This document shows, piece after piece, positions 1 through 6,558 of a stretch of 32,574 nucleotides of DNA. This stretch comes from JBBQVS01 sp964657325 (GTDB lineage: Bacteria > Chloroflexota > Ktedonobacteria > Ktedonobacterales > Ktedonobacteraceae), in the NCBI GenBank assembly GCA_964657325.1, contig CAZZVE010000035.1, forward strand, positions 1 to 32,574, given 5' to 3'. Position 1 is the stretch's first letter, and each line of letters starts with the position of its first letter. The notes under the pieces were generated by a model. That model was not told the origin of the DNA. It saw only the letters and a list, made by a program, of their open reading frames with translations, and did no database searches. The translations under genes and the position numbers were made by a program.

Positions 1-116
1 TTCCTCTGAACATCGCCTATACATGACGCTTTTGCATCACAAACCGCGATGTTCATGCTCATTCGTGTCACATCGGGACATCACGCTTAACAAAATAATG
101 CGGTAGCGTGGATCAC

Positions 117-213
117 AACGAACGCTCACAAGGAGCTACCCTACCTACTATATACGGTGTGCAGAGCACGCAAGAGCGTTGTATAGTAGGGTAGCCCCTT
201 GTGGGCGTCCGTT
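117..213. repeat. Interspersed hairpin repeat (AACG..GCTACCCTAC family), left arm
   Basis: An imperfect inverted repeat with arms of about 38 nt (AACGAACGCTCACAAGGAGC at 117 against the complement ending GGGCGTCCGTT at 213) and a central loop near 150-175. It lies directly upstream of cytidine deaminase. The same element occurs reversed at 10494-10590 and, with a different loop, at 32503-32574. Confidence 0.85.
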
Positions 214-257
214 GCATTGCTGTATCATCGGCCCTACAGAAAGGGTATACCATCGTT

Positions 258-653
258 ATGGACCGGAAAGAATTACTCGCGCTAGCACGCGAGGCTGCAC
301 AGCACGCGCATTGTCCCTATTCGCATTTTCGTGTAGGTGCAGCCCTTGTTGCAAATGGCAAGGTATATGCTGGCGTAAATATCGAGATATCAAGTTATGG
401 ACTTACGTTGTGCGCTGAACGCTCAGCACTGGCATCAGCACTTTCTCACGGCGACACAGAAATTACGCATATCGCGGTAGCATGTCTTGATGCACCACCT
501 GATGCACCCACAAATGAACGCACTCCCTGCGGTGCCTGTCGTCAGTGGATCGCTGACCTCGCACCTTCTGCTACGCTTTACATCGACGCAATAGAGCGCG
601 ATTTCACTATTGTTGATTTGTTACCTTATGCGTTTGGTTTGCCAATGGTCTGA
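258..653 (+). CDS. cdd: Cytidine deaminase (left-arm copy)
   Basis: Predicted 131-aa cytidine deaminase of the pyrimidine salvage pathway, hydrolysing cytidine or deoxycytidine to the uridine form in the cytoplasm. The FRVGAAL motif is near residues 24-30, the NIE substrate-binding segment at 41-43, the C-A-E zinc and proton-shuttle motif at 52-54, and the P-C-G-A-C zinc pair at 90-94. This three-cysteine arrangement is typical of the small tetrameric class, and the length is normal for it. The ATG at 258 is preferred over upstream in-frame starts because AAAGGG precedes it and the upstream stretch belongs to a hairpin repeat. It appears monocistronic, with a short hairpin at 666-690 behind it. 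An identical copy is at 10054-10449. Confidence 0.93.
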   Translation: MDRKELLALAREAAQHAHCPYSHFRVGAALVANGKVYAGVNIEISSYGLTLCAERSALASALSHGDTEITHIAVACLDAPPDAPTNERTPCGACRQWIADLAPSATLYIDAIERDFTIVDLLPYAFGLPMV

Positions 654-665
654 AATGTAATAGCA

Positions 666-690
666 AGGGACGCTCACAAGGAGCGTCCCT
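666..690. terminator. Short hairpin repeat behind cdd
   Basis: AGGGACGCTC (666-675) and GAGCGTCCCT (681-690) form a perfect 10-bp stem around ACAAG. It lies 12 bases past the cdd stop and could terminate transcription, although no clear T-tract follows. The sequence resembles the outer part of the 117-213 element. The mirror copy is at 10017-10041. Confidence 0.6.
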
Positions 691-751
691 ACTCTATTTA
701 CATCTTTCTCTTACGACTTTCAAAGGGTCTTGAAATGTGGCTTGAATCCAC

Positions 752-781
752 TTGACAGAATGGCTGAGACTTGTGTACGCT
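752..781 (+). promoter_or_regulatory. Possible promoter of the GCS2-type ligase gene
   Basis: A perfect -35 hexamer TTGACA (752-757) is followed after 18 bases by a weak -10 candidate TACGCT (776-781), about 90 bases before the start codon. Only the -35 is convincing. The mirror site is at 9926-9955 on the - strand. Confidence 0.35.
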
Positions 782-874
782 ATAAGTCCCTGACTTCATA
801 AAAATGTAGTCGGTAGCGCGAATTCTGTATGTTATGCTTCTGTTTCCAAATGTTTTGCAAGAAGAGGTGCCTGC

Positions 875-1999
875 ATGAAACCGCGTTTTACGCTCGGAGT
901 CGAAGAAGAATTTCAGATGGTGGACAAACAGACTGGACAGCTTGCCTCACACATTCACACAATTCTGGAAAAAGGTACGCCACTACTCGGAGAAAGCATC
1001 AAAGCAGAAATGCTCCAGTCAACCGTCGAGTTAGTGACGGATGTTTGTCCAACGATGCATGATGCACGCCGAGAGGTACAACGTCTCCGTTCTACGCTCG
1101 CTCGTCTCGTCGATGAAGAAGGACTCGCTCTTATCAGTGCTGGTACACATCCCAATGCACACTGGCAGGATCAGGAGAGGACGCGCAATGATCGTTATGA
1201 ACTGCTTGAAGAGGAATACCAGGACGTGGGGCGTTCGATCCTCATTTTTGGATTACATGTTCATGTTGGTATAGAAGAGCGCACGATCACTATTCCCCTG
1301 ATGAATCAGGTTCGCGCATGGCTTCCACATCTACTCGCCATTTCGTCAAACTCACCTTTTTGGGGGGACCGTTTTTCTGGTACGAAGTCATATCGCTCGG
1401 TTGTATGGAAGCGTTTTCCACGATCCGGTATTCCCGATATCTTCACCTCTATGAACGACTTCGATCTTTACGTAGAACACCTGATACGTACAGGGTGCAT
1501 CGATAATGGCAAGCGCATCTGGTGGGATGTACGCCCTCATGCTTTTTACAATACTATCGAGTTCCGTGTCTGCGATATGCCTGCAACAGTCGAGGATACG
1601 CTTGGTATTACGGCTTTGTGTCAGGCGTTGGTCGCAAAGCTACACTGGATGTATACACATAATATGACAACGCATGTCTTGCCACGCCACTTTATCGAGG
1701 AAAATAAATGGCGTGCTATGCGCTACGGCATTGATGCCGAGTTTGTCGATTTTATGCAGGACCGCCGTCTCACTATGCGCGAATCTATCGAAGAACTGCT
1801 TGACTTTGTTGAAGATGTGATTGATGATCTTGGTAGTCGGCGTGAAATCAATTATCTGCGTTCCCTGTTAGAAGACCCTCGTGGTACAGGAGCAGATCGC
1901 CAGATCTCGGTTTATAAAGAGACAAATGATACGCATGCTGTTACCCGCTTCTTAATGCAGCAGACTCTACAAGGTATGACACTATCCCCTGTACGCTAA
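875..1999 (+). CDS. GCS2-family carboxylate-amine ligase, YbdK type (left-arm copy)
   Basis: Predicted 374-aa ATP-dependent carboxylate-amine ligase of the glutamate-cysteine ligase type 2 family. Visible family signatures are the N-terminal TLGVEEEF motif (residues 6-13), the HVHVG metal and nucleotide segment (128-132), the NSPFW...SYR block (about 158-173), and EFRVCDMPATVED in the middle of the protein. The length is normal for YbdK-like members. E. coli YbdK has weak gamma-glutamylcysteine ligase activity, but the real substrate of most family members is unknown. The ATG at 875 has AGAGG about eight bases upstream. It converges with the zinc-ribbon gene across a long hairpin repeat at 2031-2144. 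The identical copy is at 8708-9832. Confidence 0.9.
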   Translation: MKPRFTLGVEEEFQMVDKQTGQLASHIHTILEKGTPLLGESIKAEMLQSTVELVTDVCPTMHDARREVQRLRSTLARLVDEEGLALISAGTHPNAHWQDQERTRNDRYELLEEEYQDVGRSILIFGLHVHVGIEERTITIPLMNQVRAWLPHLLAISSNSPFWGDRFSGTKSYRSVVWKRFPRSGIPDIFTSMNDFDLYVEHLIRTGCIDNGKRIWWDVRPHAFYNTIEFRVCDMPATVEDTLGITALCQALVAKLHWMYTHNMTTHVLPRHFIEENKWRAMRYGIDAEFVDFMQDRRLTMRESIEELLDFVEDVIDDLGSRREINYLRSLLEDPRGTGADRQISVYKETNDTHAVTRFLMQQTLQGMTLSPVR

Positions 2000-2030
2000 C
2001 ATCAAGATGGCGAATGTATGGTAGCGTTTA

Positions 2031-2144
2031 GCGAGCATGCCAGGGGCAAGCCCTGTCACTACTATACACGGACTTGTGTGGCTTCGCCTCGTAGGGGTGA
2101 ATAGTATAGTAGTGACAGGGCTTGCCCCTGTCATGCTGTCTCGC
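2031..2144. repeat. Long hairpin repeat between convergent genes (left arm)
   Basis: Arms of about 36-40 nt: GCGAGCATGCCAGGGGCAAG starts at 2031, and the complement ends at 2144 after ACAGGGCTTGCCCCTG. The loop covers about 2067-2104. It fills almost all the space between the stop codons at 1999 and 2152, so it could serve both genes as a terminator. The mirror copy is at 8563-8676. Confidence 0.85.
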
Positions 2145-2151
2145 AATCAGC

Positions 2152-2634
2152 CTATCCCTGATTCAACTTCCACTGTATTTGTGCTTGTTCTAGGCCGAGC
2201 AGTTGCTGTTCTAGCTGAATAATTTGTTGTTGCAGTTGTTGTTTCTGCTGTTGGGGTCCAAGCAACCGCATATCCTCAAACCATTTATAGCCACGTTTGA
2301 TAATGCCCTCTGGTACAAACGCCGAAGTTTGGTTGTATTGTGCGCGGGTCGCGGACATGTGAGTGTTCACCTGCTTCAAATACAACTTCATTTGCTTAAT
2401 TTGCAATTTGAGTTGTTTGATTTGATCTTGATAGGGGTCCTGTGGCTTCGTAGGACCCACACTTCGCGTTCTACGACGTACAGGAGCCTGTCTTTGCTCC
2501 TCTTGTGCAAAGACAGGATAGGGATCAATGGGTGGCTGTTGCAGCACCGCGCCTGGGGCTTGTAGTGCATTACCGCAATTCTGGCAGAAGTGTGCGCCAT
2601 CCTGATTATGTGCGCCGCATCGTGCGCAATACAT
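2152..2634 (-). CDS. Zinc-ribbon coiled-coil protein (left-arm copy)
   Basis: A 160-aa protein of unknown function. The N-terminus is a zinc ribbon with cysteines at 3, 6, 17 and 20 (MYCARCG...FCQNCG). A proline- and arginine-rich linker follows to about residue 67, then glutamine- and lysine-rich coiled-coil segments at about 68-105 and 125-157. No membrane segment is visible. The ATG at 2634 is chosen because GAGGAGG lies seven bases upstream and the zinc ribbon starts immediately; the frame is open further upstream without ribosome-binding support. Zinc-ribbon plus coiled-coil proteins often act as scaffolds, but no specific role can be claimed. It is divergent from the RHH-TnpB pair. The identical copy is at 8073-8555. 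Confidence 0.8.
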   Translation of the reverse strand: MYCARCGAHNQDGAHFCQNCGNALQAPGAVLQQPPIDPYPVFAQEEQRQAPVRRRTRSVGPTKPQDPYQDQIKQLKLQIKQMKLYLKQVNTHMSATRAQYNQTSAFVPEGIIKRGYKWFEDMRLLGPQQQKQQLQQQIIQLEQQLLGLEQAQIQWKLNQG

Positions 2635-2763
2635 AGGGAAATCCTCCTCTAGAAACATTCTCTTACTTATACTACGAAAGAAAACCCCTATAAGGGTATC
2701 TGTTAGAAAAAGTGGCTTGAAACATAACGTATTATAAACGTTCTTTGATTGAATGGGCATGTC

Positions 2764-2794
2764 TTGACAAGCGCGGATATCTCCCTGTTAAAAT
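2764..2794 (+). promoter_or_regulatory. Promoter of the RHH-tnpB pair, with possible operator
   Basis: TTGACA (2764-2769) and TAAAAT (2789-2794) are separated by 19 bases. Just downstream, at 2804-2814, TATAC-T-GTATA is an odd-centred palindrome 8 bases before the RHH start codon. That is a sensible place for autoregulation by the RHH protein. The mirror promoter is at 7913-7943 on the - strand. Confidence 0.5.
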
Positions 2795-2822
2795 ACTGCT
2801 ATATATACTGTATAGTAGCGGC

Positions 2823-2984
2823 ATGAATAAGAATACATCGAAGCATCCGAGAGTCACGGCATACATTCCACAAGAGACGTTGGATGCACTCAAGCGAGAG
2901 GCACAAAAGAATAGACGGTCTATGAATAATCAGTTGGTCGTCTGTTTAGAACAGTGTTTACATGGTGAAAAGAAGGACAAGTAG
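2823..2984 (+). CDS. Small ribbon-helix-helix (Arc/CopG-like) protein upstream of tnpB (left arm)
   Basis: A 53-aa protein starting MNKNTSKHPRVTAYIPQETL. A short beta-strand (RVTAYIP) followed by two helices (ETLDALKREAQKN and SMNNQLVVCLEQCL) matches the ribbon-helix-helix DNA-binding fold of Arc and CopG repressors. The ATG at 2823 is chosen because it starts the conserved fold and follows the promoter at 2764-2794; a longer frame from 2745 would run through that promoter. The stop TAG is immediately followed by the ATG of tnpB (TAGATG), so the two are probably translationally coupled. It probably represses its own promoter. Whether it helps TnpB is unknown. The identical copy is at 7723-7884. 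Confidence 0.75.
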   Translation: MNKNTSKHPRVTAYIPQETLDALKREAQKNRRSMNNQLVVCLEQCLHGEKKDK

Positions 2985-4148
2985 ATGCAGGTAGTGGAAC
3001 AGCATGTCATTGATACAAACGATGCACGATACGAGGCCATAGACCGTGCGGCCTTTGCGTCAAAAAATCTGTACAATGCTGCTAACTACCTCATTCGACA
3101 AACCTTCATTCGTACAGGTGTCTGGCTTCGCTATGAGTCAGTGTATCACCAGATGAAAGAGCATGAAGCCTACCGTACCTTACCCACAAAAGTTGCTCAA
3201 CAGGCGATGAAGGTCCTTGACAAAAATTGCAAGGGACACTTTGGAGCCGTCAAAGCCTACAACTCAGACCCTTCCAAGTTCTTAGGACATCCGAAGCTGC
3301 CCAACTATAAAGACAAGCAGAAAGGGAGAAATATCCTTGTCTACACAATACAAGCTATCAGCAAAACGGGCTTACAACGAGGGGTGATCCACCCATTTGG
3401 ATTGCCTATCGAGGTACGAACAAACCATGCTACTACCGTCGATCAAGTCCGTATTGTGCCACGCAACGGCTATTATGTGGTCGAAGTAGTCTACGAGCAG
3501 GAAGAAACGCTTGTAGACCTGGATACCACGCTCTATACAGCTATAGATATTGGATTGAACAATCTGGCAACGCTAACCTCAAACAAAGTTGGCTTTGTGC
3601 CAAGACTCGTTAACGGGCGTCCTGTCAAGAGCATCAATCGGTTCTACAACAAAAGCCGTGCTACGCTTCAATCACGTTTGCCTCAAGTACAGTACACGAG
3701 CGTTCGTATGGAACGCATGACCACGAAACGCACACGTCAGATTGACCTGTTGGTTGCTGAAAGAATAGGGACGCTCGTTATCGGGAAGAATATCAATTGG
3801 AAGCAAGAGGCCAACATGGGCAAGCGTACGAACCAGAACTGTGTGCAAGTGCCTCATGCGCGGTTCATCTCGATGCTGACGTACAAAGCCATGCTTGTAG
3901 GCATACAGGTTGTGCTCACAGAAGAAAGCTATACATCAAAGTGTAGCTTTCTGGATATGGAATCCACCAAAAAGCATGAGGTGTATGCAGGAAAACGGGT
4001 CAAGCGTGGTCTCTTCCGTAGTGTATCAGGCAAACAGTACAATGCGGACGTGAACGGCTCGTACAATATCCTAAGAAAAGTAGCTCCTGATGTGTTCGCA
4101 CAAGGGAGTAGCGGGTGTGTAGTTCACCCATCACCCCTTGCGGTGTAA
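2985..4148 (+). CDS. tnpB: TnpB (OrfB), RNA-guided nuclease family, zinc-finger-less variant (left arm)
   Basis: A 387-aa TnpB protein of IS200/IS605 elements, the family that includes omega-RNA-guided DNA endonucleases related to Cas12. The RuvC-I aspartate is D188 in AIDIGLNNLAT. The RuvC-III aspartate is D355 in ADVNGSYNI. The usual RuvC-II glutamate motif is replaced by LVIGKNINWKQE (264-275), and a TEESYTSKCSFLD block (312-324) stands where the zinc finger normally starts. Only one cysteine remains there, so the four-cysteine zinc finger is absent. E313 or E314 may supply the missing acid; this is an inference. The start directly abuts the RHH stop. The omega RNA would be expected to overlap the 3' end and the hairpin at 4156-4173. 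The identical copy is at 6559-7722. Confidence 0.9.
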   Translation: MQVVEQHVIDTNDARYEAIDRAAFASKNLYNAANYLIRQTFIRTGVWLRYESVYHQMKEHEAYRTLPTKVAQQAMKVLDKNCKGHFGAVKAYNSDPSKFLGHPKLPNYKDKQKGRNILVYTIQAISKTGLQRGVIHPFGLPIEVRTNHATTVDQVRIVPRNGYYVVEVVYEQEETLVDLDTTLYTAIDIGLNNLATLTSNKVGFVPRLVNGRPVKSINRFYNKSRATLQSRLPQVQYTSVRMERMTTKRTRQIDLLVAERIGTLVIGKNINWKQEANMGKRTNQNCVQVPHARFISMLTYKAMLVGIQVVLTEESYTSKCSFLDMESTKKHEVYAGKRVKRGLFRSVSGKQYNADVNGSYNILRKVAPDVFAQGSSGCVVHPSPLAV

Positions 4149-4155
4149 ACTGTGC

Positions 4156-4173
4156 GTGGGCATACGTGTCCAC
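4156..4173 (+). ncRNA. Right-end hairpin, possible 3' part of a TnpB omega RNA
   Basis: A seven-base stem (GTGGGCA with TGTCCAC) closes a TACG tetraloop eight bases after the tnpB stop codon. In IS200/IS605 elements the guide RNA scaffold ends at the right end of the element, and the following bases become the guide. The hairpin is directly visible; its RNA role is inferred. The mirror is at 6534-6551. Confidence 0.4.
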
Positions 4174-4228
4174 ACAACTGATACTATATAATATACTACT
4201 AGGGAACACAGAAAGGAAAATAACACTC

Positions 4229-4711
4229 ATGACAACTAACGTCGTTATTCTTATGGGAAGCAAGAGTGACCTTACACAGGCACAAAGTATCGCAAAAACA
4301 CTGCAAACTCTAGAAATTACGTACCGTATGCGCGTTTGCTCGGCACACAAGGCGACTGCACGCCTGCTAGAGATACTAAAAGAATATGAGCAACATCCTG
4401 AACCGCTTATCTATATCACAATCGCGGGACGCTCAAACGCGCTTTCAGCCGTGATTGATGCGAACACACGCTTTCCTGTGATTGCTTGTCCACCGTATAG
4501 CGACCGCTTTGGTGGCGCGGACATCTTTTCATCATTGCGTCTCCCATCGGGCATTGCTTCGCCGACGATATTGGAGCCAGAGGGGGCGGCACTCTTAGCC
4601 GCGAAGATGCTAGCATTGTCAGATGCGGCGTTGCGTCAGCGCGTGATGGATTATAAAGAGAAGCTCGTCACAGAATTGTATGATGCGGATAAAGAGGTAT
4701 ATGGTCAGTGA
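4229..4711 (+). CDS. purE: AIR carboxylase, class II (animal-type) PurE (left-arm copy)
   Basis: A 160-aa PurE-fold protein of de novo purine synthesis. GSKSD (10-14) and SAHK (38-41) are general PurE motifs. AGRSN (66-70), NTRFPVIACPP (79-89), SSLRLPSG (101-108) and the following EPEGAAL match the carboxylase domain of vertebrate PAICS rather than the AGAAH motif of class I bacterial PurE. Class II enzymes carboxylate AIR directly with CO2 and need no PurK; none is present here. The ATG at 4229 has GAAAGGA 11 bases upstream, and TATAAT lies at 4187-4192. Its stop overlaps the GTG start of purN by four bases, indicating coupling. The identical copy is at 5996-6478. Confidence 0.9.
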   Translation: MTTNVVILMGSKSDLTQAQSIAKTLQTLEITYRMRVCSAHKATARLLEILKEYEQHPEPLIYITIAGRSNALSAVIDANTRFPVIACPPYSDRFGGADIFSSLRLPSGIASPTILEPEGAALLAAKMLALSDAALRQRVMDYKEKLVTELYDADKEVYGQ

Positions 4712-5334
4712 GCGAGACAAGTAAGGCGACACGACGTATCGCCGTTCTCGTTTCCGGTAGTGGCAGCAATCTGCAAGCGTTGATTGACGCAAGCGAACGG
4801 CATGAATTACCGAACGTTGAGATCGCGCTTGTGGTAGGCAACAAGGCCAACGCGGTTGGACTGCAACGCGCACTCATCCACAAAATTCCTACGCTGTACC
4901 TGCCGTGGAGTTGGACACGGCAGGAGGTCGAGGCCAAACTTGCAGCAGTGCTTGCACTGTTCCAAATTGACCTGATTGTACTCGCAGGCTGGATGCGTAT
5001 TTTCACGCCCGACTTTATCACACAGTATCCCAACCGTATCATTAACTTGCATCCCGCATTGCTCCCTGATGATGGACAAGGCAACGCGTTCACGACCAGC
5101 AATGGTAGTGTTGTGCCAGTTCTGCGCGGCTTACACGTCGTCAAACGTGCTCTCGAATCGAATATGAGAGTGACAGGGAGCACCGTACACTACGTCGTGC
5201 CAGAGGTCGATGCTGGCCCGATGATCTGTCGGCAAGAGGTGCTTATCGAGGACAATGATACCGAAGAGACATTGCACGAGCGCATAAAACAAGTGGAACA
5301 CAAGCTGATTGTTGAAGCAGTAAGAAACATATAA
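4708..5334 (+). CDS. purN: Phosphoribosylglycinamide formyltransferase (left-arm copy)
   Basis: A 208-aa PurN, which transfers formyl from 10-formyltetrahydrofolate to GAR in purine synthesis. The nucleotide loop VSGSGSNLQ (15-23), the catalytic INLHP (112-116, with N113 and H115) and D168 in VPEVDAGPMI are all present. Against the E. coli enzyme there is a net insertion of about 17 residues (near 121-140) between LLP and GLH, close to the active site. The start is GTG at 4708 inside the purE stop region (GTGA overlap). The gene ends with TAATAA 19 bases before the palindrome axis. The identical, convergent copy is at 5373-5999. Confidence 0.93.
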   Translation: MSETSKATRRIAVLVSGSGSNLQALIDASERHELPNVEIALVVGNKANAVGLQRALIHKIPTLYLPWSWTRQEVEAKLAAVLALFQIDLIVLAGWMRIFTPDFITQYPNRIINLHPALLPDDGQGNAFTTSNGSVVPVLRGLHVVKRALESNMRVTGSTVHYVVPEVDAGPMICRQEVLIEDNDTEETLHERIKQVEHKLIVEAVRNI

Positions 5335-5376
5335 TAATGTTAATGCTCTGGCATGCCAGAGCATTAACATTATTAT
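5331..5376. terminator. Hairpin at the palindrome axis, shared 3' end of both purN copies
   Basis: The axis GCA|TGC at 5351-5356 is flanked by CTCTG and AATGTTAATG on the left and their complements on the right. Folded, it gives a stem with a CATG loop reaching both purN stop codons. Any palindrome axis is self-complementary by definition. However, other gene ends here (22964-23043 and 28735-28800) carry similar long stems, so a native terminator may have been the fold-back point. Confidence 0.6.
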
Positions 5377-5999
5377 ATGTTTCTTACTGCTTCAACAATC
5401 AGCTTGTGTTCCACTTGTTTTATGCGCTCGTGCAATGTCTCTTCGGTATCATTGTCCTCGATAAGCACCTCTTGCCGACAGATCATCGGGCCAGCATCGA
5501 CCTCTGGCACGACGTAGTGTACGGTGCTCCCTGTCACTCTCATATTCGATTCGAGAGCACGTTTGACGACGTGTAAGCCGCGCAGAACTGGCACAACACT
5601 ACCATTGCTGGTCGTGAACGCGTTGCCTTGTCCATCATCAGGGAGCAATGCGGGATGCAAGTTAATGATACGGTTGGGATACTGTGTGATAAAGTCGGGC
5701 GTGAAAATACGCATCCAGCCTGCGAGTACAATCAGGTCAATTTGGAACAGTGCAAGCACTGCTGCAAGTTTGGCCTCGACCTCCTGCCGTGTCCAACTCC
5801 ACGGCAGGTACAGCGTAGGAATTTTGTGGATGAGTGCGCGTTGCAGTCCAACCGCGTTGGCCTTGTTGCCTACCACAAGCGCGATCTCAACGTTCGGTAA
5901 TTCATGCCGTTCGCTTGCGTCAATCAACGCTTGCAGATTGCTGCCACTACCGGAAACGAGAACGGCGATACGTCGTGTCGCCTTACTTGTCTCGCTCAC
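5373..5999 (-). CDS. purN: Phosphoribosylglycinamide formyltransferase (right-arm copy)
   Basis: This is the exact mirror of the purN gene at 4708-5334: same 208 aa, same GTG start overlapping the purE stop, same active-site N113, H115 and D168 and same 17-residue insertion. It converges tail to tail with the other copy across the palindrome axis. If the left arm is an artefact, this is the genuine locus, because it is continuous with the single-copy DNA to the right. With no differences between the copies, there is no sign of independent evolution. Confidence 0.93.
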   Translation of the reverse strand: MSETSKATRRIAVLVSGSGSNLQALIDASERHELPNVEIALVVGNKANAVGLQRALIHKIPTLYLPWSWTRQEVEAKLAAVLALFQIDLIVLAGWMRIFTPDFITQYPNRIINLHPALLPDDGQGNAFTTSNGSVVPVLRGLHVVKRALESNMRVTGSTVHYVVPEVDAGPMICRQEVLIEDNDTEETLHERIKQVEHKLIVEAVRNI

Positions 6000-6478
6000 T
6001 GACCATATACCTCTTTATCCGCATCATACAATTCTGTGACGAGCTTCTCTTTATAATCCATCACGCGCTGACGCAACGCCGCATCTGACAATGCTAGCAT
6101 CTTCGCGGCTAAGAGTGCCGCCCCCTCTGGCTCCAATATCGTCGGCGAAGCAATGCCCGATGGGAGACGCAATGATGAAAAGATGTCCGCGCCACCAAAG
6201 CGGTCGCTATACGGTGGACAAGCAATCACAGGAAAGCGTGTGTTCGCATCAATCACGGCTGAAAGCGCGTTTGAGCGTCCCGCGATTGTGATATAGATAA
6301 GCGGTTCAGGATGTTGCTCATATTCTTTTAGTATCTCTAGCAGGCGTGCAGTCGCCTTGTGTGCCGAGCAAACGCGCATACGGTACGTAATTTCTAGAGT
6401 TTGCAGTGTTTTTGCGATACTTTGTGCCTGTGTAAGGTCACTCTTGCTTCCCATAAGAATAACGACGTTAGTTGTCAT
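5996..6478 (-). CDS. purE: AIR carboxylase, class II PurE (right-arm copy)
   Basis: Exact mirror of the gene at 4229-4711, with the same 160 aa and the PAICS-like motifs AGRSN, NTRFPVIACPP and SSLRLPSG. It forms a two-gene unit with the purN copy at 5373-5999 through a four-base stop/start overlap. The region between it and tnpB (6479-6558) holds the mirror of the TATAAT box and of the right-end hairpin, so the insertion sequence ends directly against the purE leader. Confidence 0.9.
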   Translation of the reverse strand: MTTNVVILMGSKSDLTQAQSIAKTLQTLEITYRMRVCSAHKATARLLEILKEYEQHPEPLIYITIAGRSNALSAVIDANTRFPVIACPPYSDRFGGADIFSSLRLPSGIASPTILEPEGAALLAAKMLALSDAALRQRVMDYKEKLVTELYDADKEVYGQ

Positions 6479-6558
6479 GAGTGTTATTTTCCTTTCTGTG
6501 TTCCCTAGTAGTATATTATATAGTATCAGTTGTGTGGACACGTATGCCCACGCACAGT

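Larger units (their letters stand above)
2750..4180 (+). mobile_element. IS200/IS605-superfamily element carrying tnpB only (left arm; ends approximate)
   Basis: The element is defined by the RHH gene and tnpB plus a terminal hairpin. Just behind the tnpB stop, GTGGGCA (4156-4162) and TGTCCAC (4167-4173) pair with one G-T wobble around TACG, as expected for a subterminal hairpin at the right end. TTGAT at 2745-2749 equals the target motif known for ISDra2 and could mark the left end. No tnpA transposase is present, as in IS1341-type elements. Both outer boundaries are guesses because no empty site is available. The mirror copy spans about 6527-7957. Confidence 0.45.

Noticed and set aside
2750..2780. 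Left-end hairpin of the insertion sequence (TGTC-TT-GACA)
   Set aside because: Only four base pairs, overlapping the -35 box; too weak to define an element end.
2745..2822. Longer N-terminus of the RHH protein
   Set aside because: These codons run through the TTGACA/TAAAAT promoter; the conserved fold starts after 2823.
2823..4148. RHH gene plus TnpB as a toxin-antitoxin pair
   Set aside because: The second gene is clearly TnpB with RuvC aspartates; no toxin fold is present.
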